Below are positions 6,339-12,574 of a stretch of 12,574 nucleotides of DNA, in pieces. A model generated the notes under the pieces. That model was given only the letters and a program-made list of their open reading frames with translations. It was not told where the DNA came from and did not search any database. Source of the DNA: an uncultured Akkermansia sp. Its GTDB lineage: Bacteria; Verrucomicrobiota; Verrucomicrobiia; Verrucomicrobiales; Akkermansiaceae. The translations under genes were made by a program, and so were the position numbers. The DNA lies in contig CAJGDB010000051.1 of assembly GCA_904502165.1 (NCBI GenBank), forward strand, positions 1-12,574. Direction: 5' to 3'. Positions within the stretch are counted from its first letter, which is position 1. Every line of letters begins with the position of its first letter.

Positions 6339-7235
6339 TTACTTGGTCTTTCCGGGGGTGAAGTAGAGCACCTGCAGTGTCATGTATACACGGACAGTCT
6401 CATCAGGAGAGCCAGTCTTACGCACTGCAACAACTTCAACAGAATCCTCTGCTGCAACCTCTTCGCCGAGATTGGCACCTGCCGTAGCATTAGCATTCGG
6501 GGCCTTGTAGGCATCGATACTGGCCAGTTTATCGGGGCCCTCTACCGCAACACCTGTGATGGTAAGGAAGAAATCCTTATCCTGCACAATGGAGTTGATG
6601 ACGGAACCGATGGCACTGCGCTTAGCCTCAAAGGCCACCTCAAACCCAAGGGGGAAATATGGAGCCGGCTTGCGGGTCTCAAACGCAATTTCAGGAAGGT
6701 CTGCACAGTAAACCTTCGAAAGAGCTGTGGTATCTGCAGCCAGAATGGATTCCGCCACGCGGGTCACCGCACGGAGCTGAAAATCCAGGAAGGGCACATT
6801 ATCTGCCACAGGCGCATTGCGCTGGTGAGTTTTCATACCCAGTTCCGCAGCGCTCCCCGTAATCTTGGCCTGGCTGGAATCTGCAAGGTTCTTGATTTTC
6901 TTGCAGGCAGCCAGCAGGCGGGTCTGGAACTCAAGGGAAGAAATCGCCTTGCCATCACCCCAGCAATGGGCGGCATAGCGATTCATTTCAGCCTGCATAT
7001 CCTTGTTTGCAGCGGATACCTCGGAAAAAGCAGCCTTGATTTCCTTCAGGCTCTGCTTGGTCGGAGGCATTTCTGCATTGGCATAGGTATCGAAGCGATC
7101 ACGAATCTGAGCAATCTCTGCCTCGTTGGCCGCATTCTTCTGGCTTTCACCATAGCCATAGAACATGATGCCGCCGAAAGCGAGGGCAAACACCGCAGAA
7201 AGCGCTACAACTCTCTTATTTTCACTAATGTTCAT
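6339..7235 (-). CDS. Amuc_1100-like pilus-system protein (PilO-like)
   Basis: The 298-residue protein has a short cytoplasmic N-terminus, a membrane segment at about 9-27 (VVALSAVFALAFGGIMFYG), a helical coiled-coil-like region at about 31-120, and a mixed alpha/beta C-terminal half. Segments that align by eye with A. muciniphila Amuc_1100 include LLAACKKIKN (108-117), DFQLRAV (151-157), LSKVYCADLPEI (162-173), FPLGFEVAF (about 184-192) and a closing strand VRVYMTLQVLYF. Amuc_1100 is about 317 residues, forms part of the pilus-like complex and is reported to signal through host TLR2. The topology matches PilO, which pairs with PilN. Here it follows the PilM-PilN fusion gene by 27 nt. Whether this diverged form has any host activity cannot be told from sequence. 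Confidence 0.82.
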   Translation of the reverse strand: MNISENKRVVALSAVFALAFGGIMFYGYGESQKNAANEAEIAQIRDRFDTYANAEMPPTKQSLKEIKAAFSEVSAANKDMQAEMNRYAAHCWGDGKAISSLEFQTRLLAACKKIKNLADSSQAKITGSAAELGMKTHQRNAPVADNVPFLDFQLRAVTRVAESILAADTTALSKVYCADLPEIAFETRKPAPYFPLGFEVAFEAKRSAIGSVINSIVQDKDFFLTITGVAVEGPDKLASIDAYKAPNANATAGANLGEEVAAEDSVEVVAVRKTGSPDETVRVYMTLQVLYFTPGKTK

Positions 7236-7262
7236 TATCGTAAGTAAAATCAGGGGTTCACA

Positions 7263-9128
7263 TCACTTCTTACCGGCATTCAACTCAGGAATGGCAATGG
7301 GGGACTTGAGCGGCAGAATCATGAAGAATCGCTCCACATAATCCGGCAGCCCCTTATCATCCTTCGGGCTGACAAACTGCATATAATGCTTCTGAGTTTC
7401 CTTCAGCTTGCTCTCCGTGAAAGAGAAGAGCGAATCAGCACTTCTTTCATCGAAGTTATTGTAGACAAGATCTTGCATCATCTGATGCTGATCCAAACCA
7501 TCTGCCTTGGTCGGCTTCACCGCGAAGCCGCTGACATAGATAGCCGTGACCATCGGAGCCTTGGATACCTTGCGGGTATCCACCTCATCAGGGGCAGAAT
7601 TGCGGGCAGAGGAATCCATCTTGGCGCGGCCACCGCGCATATCCAGCAGGCGAGTAGCGGAGAGTTCTCCCTTCTCGCCGAACTCCTTGGCATCAACATC
7701 GTAGTTGATGAGCGGAGCAAATTCGTTGAACCAGAACTTGATGGAAGCAGCCTTGGCACTGAGCTGCTGCAGCACCTCAGCATACGCTCCGCGCATCTTG
7801 TAGAGCTCAGCAAACTGCTGAATCTTCTTCATTTCAGATTCATACTTGCCATAGACATTCTCAATCTGGGAATTGAGCGCACCCACCCGGTCATCTGCAA
7901 CCTTGGCCTGGGCCAGCACTGCAGCAGAGGAGGTAGCAGCCTGGTTAGCAGCATAAGCAAAGAAACCAGCACCAGCCAGAGCCAGCGCACCGGCAATGGC
8001 CACCTTCGGCAGAAGCTTCTTCTCTGCGCGGTCCTTACCCACGCTGGTCGGCACCAGGTCGATATTGAATTCACCTTCACCGGACCCCGTAATGGCAGCA
8101 CCAACCAGAGAACCGAGGCAGATGGCATCCTGCTCAAGCTCAGCCTCGTCGACCTTGGGGCCCACGCTGAGTACATCCACAGGATTGAGGTATTCCACGG
8201 GGATATTCAGAGCGGATTGCAGGAACTCGAGCGCAAATGGCAGACGAGCACCGCCACCACAGATATAGGCCTTGGTGGGAGCGTTCCCCTTGTACTGTGC
8301 ACGGTAATGGTTAATGGTACGCTGCACTTCTGAGCTGAGGCGGCTCATGGCCGTGCGAATCACCGTAGCCAGCGCGGCATCTTCCTCCGACATGGCATCT
8401 GTATAGCCATTCCCGAGAGAAACAACGCCATCCTCAATCTTGCGCTGCTCTGCATCACGGAAGCTCAGGTTGAATTCACGGGCAATGCTGTTCGTAATGA
8501 AAGCACCGGCGGCAGTAACCGAACGGGTGAAGAAGCGGTCTTCCTCTGCAAAGATGATGTCGGTCGTCTTGGCACCGATATCCAGCAGCATCACGGGTTC
8601 ATCCTCGTCGTAGTTGGCACGGAACGCATTATAGAGAGAAGTAATCGCGCAATCCACGCTGCGGGTTCTGAGCGAGCTGGCTTCCACCTGGGTATTCAGA
8701 TTGTCCAGCACATCCTTTTTGATAGCGACAAGAAGCACCTCGCGCTCACCCTCACCACGATCGGCAAGTTCCTGATAGGAATAGATGATATCCTCAAGCG
8801 GGAACGGAATGTGCTGCTGAGCCTCATAACCCACCTGCTCCGCGAGGTCGTCCAGATCAATAGCGGGCAGCTTGATGAAGCGCATGAACACCTGCTGGCC
8901 GGAAACAATGTTGCGGACATCGCTGCCACGCACCTTGAGTTCCTGCACCATCTCAGCGATGGCGTTGCCAACATAATCCATCCGCATACCTTCCTCAACC
9001 GGGTCCAGCAGGATATCCCTGCGGGCATAACGCGAAAGCGCAAAGCCACGACCGGCCGGGGTAAAGACACCCATTGTGACGCTCTGAGAGCCAATCTCAA
9101 GGGCTACTGTTGTCTTATATTCAGCCAT
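7263..9128 (-). CDS. pilM: Amuc_1101-like PilM actin-fold protein fused to a PilN-like region
   Basis: This 621-residue protein has two parts. Residues 1-345 form a PilM/FtsA-type actin fold: phosphate-1 loop ALEIGSQSVTMGV (9-21), the PilM hallmark YEAQQHIPFPLEDIIYSYQ (101-119), phosphate-2 LLDIGAKTTDI (181-191), and adenosine motif ICGGGARLPF (289-298). Residues 354-360 read FNIDLVP, resembling the INLLP motif with which the PilN N-terminus docks on PilM. A membrane segment (about 374-396), a coiled coil (about 400-445) and a periplasmic domain follow, the layout of PilN. PilM (about 350 residues) and PilN (about 200) therefore seem fused. The complex would sit at the inner membrane and connect cytoplasmic motors to the PilO-like protein. 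The first catalytic position is Glu11 rather than the usual Asp. No Shine-Dalgarno site is visible. Confidence 0.88.
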   Translation of the reverse strand: MAEYKTTVALEIGSQSVTMGVFTPAGRGFALSRYARRDILLDPVEEGMRMDYVGNAIAEMVQELKVRGSDVRNIVSGQQVFMRFIKLPAIDLDDLAEQVGYEAQQHIPFPLEDIIYSYQELADRGEGEREVLLVAIKKDVLDNLNTQVEASSLRTRSVDCAITSLYNAFRANYDEDEPVMLLDIGAKTTDIIFAEEDRFFTRSVTAAGAFITNSIAREFNLSFRDAEQRKIEDGVVSLGNGYTDAMSEEDAALATVIRTAMSRLSSEVQRTINHYRAQYKGNAPTKAYICGGGARLPFALEFLQSALNIPVEYLNPVDVLSVGPKVDEAELEQDAICLGSLVGAAITGSGEGEFNIDLVPTSVGKDRAEKKLLPKVAIAGALALAGAGFFAYAANQAATSSAAVLAQAKVADDRVGALNSQIENVYGKYESEMKKIQQFAELYKMRGAYAEVLQQLSAKAASIKFWFNEFAPLINYDVDAKEFGEKGELSATRLLDMRGGRAKMDSSARNSAPDEVDTRKVSKAPMVTAIYVSGFAVKPTKADGLDQHQMMQDLVYNNFDERSADSLFSFTESKLKETQKHYMQFVSPKDDKGLPDYVERFFMILPLKSPIAIPELNAGKK

Positions 9129-9174
9129 ATGTAGTCAGTTGTATGTTAAAATCCGTCATTCTGAACCACAGTAA

Positions 9175-10089
9175 TCATTTACCGCGATTCTTCTTACCTT
9201 TCTTCTTCTTGCCCGTTTCCTCAACAGCTGCAGCAGGGGAATCCTCTGTTGCGGCAGCAGGTACATAGGCCCCGGAGGGATCCATCAGCGGTGCGGCAGG
9301 CACAGCACTGATCGGAGAGCCGTACAGATTAGCAGTGGGCGGGAACACACCGGCATAGAACGGAGCAAAGGGAGTCTCGGAAATAGCACGCAGATCAATC
9401 AGGCTTGTATTTTCCTTCTTCCACCAACGCTCATTGAGATGAGGATCATCAGTCTTGATGACAATACCCTTCGGGTTCTCGCTCTTGCTCTTGGATTCGG
9501 AAACCTCCACATCACCCACGCGGAATTCCACCGCCACGGCGGCCAGATTATCATTGAGGTTCACCTTGATCTTGTCTGCCTTATCCTTCGACTTGACAGA
9601 CTCTTCCATCAGACGGGCTGCATCTGCCGGAGAAACAAACACGGCAGCATATACATTCTTGTTGCGGCCTTCACCCTTAGCCGCATCTCGCTCCGGCAAG
9701 GGAATATCAACATAGGTGATTTCCTTGTCGATCATAACGTATTTCTTGGCACCGGAAGCGCGCTTACCCATATCGAACAGGCAATAGACATGCACCTTGA
9801 GCTCAGGCACGTAGAGGGGGTAATCCGTCTTACCATCCTTGGAAGGGCATGTACCCGTCAGCTCGTACGGAATCATCAGGCAATACCAGTCCGGGGCGGC
9901 TGTTTTCTTGTTCTTATCTACCTTGAAGTAGTGATTCCCATCCATGTCCTTGGGTGTAATGGGCCTAAACTCAGCATCGCTGCTCTTCAATTTCAGCTTG
10001 GCCTCAGCAGAAGCTGCATCCGGGGCTGCCACAGCCTGCTGCACGCCGCAGAGAACCGTCATGACAAGAGGAAGAAGGAATCGTTTCAT
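9175..10089 (-). CDS. Amuc_1102-like exported pilus-system protein
   Basis: The 304-residue protein begins with a signal peptide (MKRFLLPLVM..., probable cleavage after AVA near residue 21). The mature part is beta-rich, with cysteines at 70, 81 and 103. A proline/alanine-rich stretch (about 255-290) leads to a strongly basic tail, GKKKKGKKNRGK. It is the first gene of the operon, 46 nt before the PilM-like gene, and its place matches Amuc_1102 relative to Amuc_1101-1098. No standard pilMNOPQ subunit corresponds to it, and I recognise no catalytic motif. A structural or accessory part of the pilus-like complex is likely from context. The name comes from gene order and overall appearance rather than from a diagnostic motif. 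No Shine-Dalgarno site is visible; the leader is T-rich. Confidence 0.75.
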   Translation of the reverse strand: MKRFLLPLVMTVLCGVQQAVAAPDAASAEAKLKLKSSDAEFRPITPKDMDGNHYFKVDKNKKTAAPDWYCLMIPYELTGTCPSKDGKTDYPLYVPELKVHVYCLFDMGKRASGAKKYVMIDKEITYVDIPLPERDAAKGEGRNKNVYAAVFVSPADAARLMEESVKSKDKADKIKVNLNDNLAAVAVEFRVGDVEVSESKSKSENPKGIVIKTDDPHLNERWWKKENTSLIDLRAISETPFAPFYAGVFPPTANLYGSPISAVPAAPLMDPSGAYVPAAATEDSPAAAVEETGKKKKGKKNRGK

Positions 10090-10108
10090 AGTAAAAAAAA
10101 CAAAGGTG

Positions 10109-10117
10109 TGCTATACT
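10109..10117 (+). promoter_or_regulatory. Possible extended -10 promoter for lgt
   Basis: The plus strand reads TGCTATACT: a good -10 (TATACT, 10112-10117) with the TGN extension that can replace a -35, and no -35 is seen at the right distance. Transcription would begin near 10124, leaving an lgt leader of about 80 nt. It overlaps the possible divergent promoter of the pilus operon, so the two could compete. Confidence 0.3.
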
Positions 10118-10144
10118 TATACACAATAACCCCTCCCTTGGCGA
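10116..10144 (-). promoter_or_regulatory. Possible promoter of the pilus-like operon
   Basis: On the minus strand a -10-like TATAAG (10116-10121) lies 17 nt downstream of TCGCCA (10139-10144), which matches the -35 consensus at four of six positions. The start of transcription would be about 20 nt before the first gene's ATG. The -35 is weak; the spacing and AT-rich -10 are the support. Confidence 0.3.
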
Positions 10145-10203
10145 GAAGAAACTTCACAAAGACGCCTTTTTTTTGAAAGAGCGCCGGAACAGACACTTCG
10201 CGC

Positions 10204-11256
10204 ATGGGCAAGACTTTTGACTTGTTCCGCATCCTGCTATGTGGTATAACCGCCGCTGTCATGCCAGCAGCCACCCCCTATATTCATAATCTGGATCCCA
10301 TTCTCTTTCAATTCCCCGGCACCCCGATGGCCATCCGCTGGTATGGTCTGGCCTATGTGGCCGGCTTTGTGCTGGGATATATAGTACTGCACTGGCTCAC
10401 ACGCAAAAAGCTTTTCCAAATGGACCTGGAAAAACTGGGCGACTATGTGACACTTGTCTGCATTCTCGGCGTACTGATAGGCGGGCGTCTGGGTGAATTC
10501 TTCTTTTACTGGCTGCCGGAAAACGGGTGGAGCGGGTTCCTGGCAGACCCCGCCTGGGTATTCCGCGTCTGGGAAGGCGGTATGGCCTCTCACGGCGGTA
10601 TTCTCGGCGTAGGCATTGCCTCTCTCTGGTTCTCCTGGCGCAACAAGATATCTGTCGTCAAACTGCTCGATGGTATTGCCATCACCAGCCCCATCGGACT
10701 TTTCTGCGGACGCATTGCCAATTTCATCAACGGCGAGCTCTACGGGCGCATAACCGATGCCGCCAACCCGCTGGCGGTGAAATTCCCCCTTGAAATCTTC
10801 GAGCTGCAACCCCAGCAGCAACTCCAGGCTCTCGTAGCCGTAGAGCATGCAGCCGGAGGCAGCATCAGCACCCTGGCCCAGCCCGGCGAAGCTTTTTTCG
10901 ACACCCTCAGCCGCCTGTGCCGCGAAAACACCGCCGTATGCGAAGCACTCGGCCAGTTCCTGAACCCGCGCTGGCCCTCCCAACTGTTTGAAGCAGTGGG
11001 AGAGGGATTGATTCTGTTCATCGTGGGGCTCAGCGTGCGCCTGCTCTGGAAAAAAGCGCCGGATGGTGTCTTTTCCGCCATTTTCTGCTTCCTCTACCCT
11101 GCAGCCCGCATCACCTGCGAATGCTTCAAGGAACCCGATGCCGGCGTATGGCACGGCATCACCCAGGGGCAATTACTCTCCCTCATCATTGCAGCTATTG
11201 GCATTCCGTTTGTCTTTATCTCCATCCGCAACTACAAATTACAAAAAAATCTCTGA
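10204..11256 (+). CDS. lgt: Phosphatidylglycerol-prolipoprotein diacylglyceryl transferase
   Basis: This 350-residue polytopic inner-membrane enzyme transfers diacylglyceryl from phosphatidylglycerol to the lipobox cysteine of prolipoproteins, the first step of lipoprotein maturation. Residues known to matter in E. coli Lgt are present: IRWYG (Y47), SHGG (H130), and GRIANFINGELYG (R170, N173, E178, G181), plus ARITCECFKEPD (R302, E306). The usual RHPSQLYE reads RWPSQLFE (256-263), so Trp replaces His. The segment between the GR..NF.NGE motif and this point is about 30 residues longer than in E. coli. The ATG at 10261 would remove the first 19 residues and give a more typical N-terminus (MPAATPYIHNLDP, 331 residues). 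Neither start has a Shine-Dalgarno site. The gene is divergent from the pilus operon. Confidence 0.95.
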   Translation: MGKTFDLFRILLCGITAAVMPAATPYIHNLDPILFQFPGTPMAIRWYGLAYVAGFVLGYIVLHWLTRKKLFQMDLEKLGDYVTLVCILGVLIGGRLGEFFFYWLPENGWSGFLADPAWVFRVWEGGMASHGGILGVGIASLWFSWRNKISVVKLLDGIAITSPIGLFCGRIANFINGELYGRITDAANPLAVKFPLEIFELQPQQQLQALVAVEHAAGGSISTLAQPGEAFFDTLSRLCRENTAVCEALGQFLNPRWPSQLFEAVGEGLILFIVGLSVRLLWKKAPDGVFSAIFCFLYPAARITCECFKEPDAGVWHGITQGQLLSLIIAAIGIPFVFISIRNYKLQKNL

Positions 11257-11301
11257 ATTTACAAAAAAAGGCTTGCAATCATCCGCAAGTTTGTGTAAAT
11301 T
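11256..11301. repeat. Interrupted inverted repeat after lgt
   Basis: AATTTACA (11256-11263) pairs with TGTAAATT (11294-11301), and inside it CTTGC (11272-11276) pairs with GCAAG (11285-11289). The dyad starts on the last base of the lgt stop codon and contains the tRNA-Tyr -35 and -10 in its arms. No T-tract follows, so it is not a standard intrinsic terminator. Confidence 0.6.
11273..11301 (+). promoter_or_regulatory. Promoter of the tRNA-Tyr/tRNA-Val unit
   Basis: TTGCAA (11273-11278) and TAAATT (11296-11301) are separated by 17 nt and followed by a GC-rich ACCGCCGCAC stretch. The same -10 and spacing occur before tRNA-Glu. Transcription would start about 35 nt before the tRNA-Tyr 5' end. 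Confidence 0.65.
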
Positions 11302-11342
11302 ACCGCCGCACACCGTATCTGCGGTCTGCAAAAAAACAAAAT

Positions 11343-11425
11343 GGGTAGGTTCCCGAGCGGTCAAAGGGGGCAGACTGTAAATCTGCTATCGTACGATTTC
11401 GATGGTTCGAATCCATCCCTGCCCA
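11343..11425 (+). tRNA. tRNA-Tyr (anticodon GUA)
   Basis: The sequence is a class II tRNA of 83 nt. The acceptor GGGTAGG pairs with CCTGCCC. The D region TTCCCGAGCGGTCAAAGGG is typical of bacterial tRNA-Tyr. The anticodon arm GCAGA-CTGTAAA-TCTGC carries GTA, followed by a long variable arm and the T arm GATGG-TTCGAAT-CCATC. The discriminator is A. CCA is not encoded. Confidence 0.96.
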
Positions 11426-11432
11426 GTACAAT

Positions 11433-11505
11433 GCGGGAGTAGCTCAGTTGGTAGAGCAACACCTTGACATGGTGGAGGTCGTAGGTTCAAGTCCTATCTC
11501 TCGTA
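11433..11505 (+). tRNA. tRNA-Val (anticodon GAC)
   Basis: The 73-nt cloverleaf starts 7 nt after tRNA-Tyr, so both come from one transcript. The acceptor GCGGGAG pairs with CTCTCGT, including two G-U pairs. The D arm contains AGCTCAGTTGGTAGAGC, the anticodon loop TTGACAT carries GAC, and the T arm is GTAGG-TTCAAGT-CCTAT. The discriminator is A and CCA is not encoded. The outer pair of the anticodon stem is A-G, a mismatch. The anticodon loop is identical to E. coli tRNA-Val(GAC). Confidence 0.95.
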
Positions 11506-11518
11506 CTCCCGGTAACCA

Positions 11519-11564
11519 GAAAGCCCCGGTTTCTCATCAGGAAATCGGGGCTTTCCGTTTTTTT
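11519..11564 (+). terminator. Intrinsic terminator of the tRNA-Tyr/Val unit
   Basis: GAAAGCCCCG plus GTTTC (11519-11533) pairs with GAAAT plus CGGGGCTTTC (11541-11555), a stem of about 15 bp with one G-U pair and a 7-nt loop. Seven T residues follow at 11558-11564. It ends 4 nt before the -35 of the aldolase promoter. Confidence 0.92.
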
Positions 11565-11568
11565 CGAC

Positions 11569-11597
11569 TTGCAAATCAGGCCGAAGCGCGCTAAAAT
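11569..11597 (+). promoter_or_regulatory. Promoter of the aldolase gene
   Basis: TTGCAA (11569-11574) and TAAAAT (11592-11597) are separated by 17 nt. Transcription should start near 11604, giving a leader of about 58 nt. The -35 is the same as that of the tRNA-Tyr promoter. Confidence 0.7.
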
Positions 11598-11603
11598 ACG
11601 CTG

Positions 11604-11627
11604 CGTGCAGAGCACGCGCTCTGCGTG
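11604..11627 (+). promoter_or_regulatory. Stem-loop at the 5' end of the aldolase mRNA
   Basis: CGTGCAGAGC and GCTCTGCGTG pair around the loop ACGC: seven perfect inner base pairs, then two wobble pairs and a C-G pair. It begins at the predicted start of transcription and lies 34 nt before the ATG, so it should not block the ribosome. It could stabilise the mRNA. Confidence 0.5.
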
Positions 11628-11661
11628 TTCCGAAACACTCCAACCAAAAACATATAGTACC

Positions 11662-12574
<913 letters not shown>

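Noticed and set aside
10237..11172. A 311-codon open frame on the minus strand opposite lgt
   Set aside because: It is codon-aligned with lgt, lacks any recognisable motif and is best explained as a shadow.

Overview
The window looks like a chromosomal segment of a Verrucomicrobiota bacterium, most likely from Akkermansiaceae. The main reason is a five-gene minus-strand cluster (10089 down to 2287) that matches the Akkermansia muciniphila Amuc_1102, 1101, 1100, 1099 and 1098 block in order, approximate size and motifs. The Amuc_1100-like protein is clearly diverged from the A. muciniphila sequence as I remember it, so a different species or genus is likely. This assignment rests on recognition by eye; no search was run.

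Layout from left to right. Positions 1-394 (minus) hold the 5' end of rplE (cut by the window edge) and a short rplX, with a well-formed promoter and a 5' stem-loop in the leader. No rplN lies upstream. Positions 535-1997 (minus) hold a NorM-type MATE efflux pump and its terminator. Positions 2013-2186 (minus) hold tRNA-Glu(UUC) with its promoter and an intrinsic terminator that sits only about 16 nt before the MATE start codon. Positions 2229-10089 (minus) hold the pilus-like operon, closed by a strong terminator. Positions 10204-11256 (plus, divergent) hold lgt. Positions 11273-11564 (plus) hold a tRNA-Tyr(GUA) and tRNA-Val(GAC) pair with promoter and terminator. From 11569 to the right edge (plus) lies a class II fructose-bisphosphate aldolase gene, cut by the edge, with its own promoter and a 5' stem-loop.

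The five pilus-like genes parallel a pilMNOPQ alignment/secretin complex. They encode an exported protein of unknown role (Amuc_1102-like), a PilM-like actin-fold protein fused to a PilN-like membrane segment, a PilO-like protein (Amuc_1100-like), a single-span protein in the PilP position (Amuc_1099-like), and a TPR-containing outer-membrane secretin (Amuc_1098-like). No pilin, prepilin peptidase, assembly/retraction ATPase or PilC homologue is in the window. The complex therefore has to work with genes located elsewhere.

The most notable observations are: the PilM-PilN fusion that carries its own INLLP-like docking motif; a 9-nt repeat encoding 13 consecutive glutamates in the secretin; a shared lysine-rich C-terminal tail in two exported proteins of the operon; a MATE gene with no room for a normal promoter after the tRNA-Glu terminator; stem-loops at the predicted 5' ends of the rplX and fba mRNAs; a recurrent TTGCNA-17-TAAA(A/T)T promoter pattern; and the lack of Shine-Dalgarno sequences before most genes. 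All long ORFs opposite the real genes are codon-aligned shadows. No mobile element, CRISPR array, rRNA or phage gene was seen, and no stretch longer than 300 bases lacks a gene.
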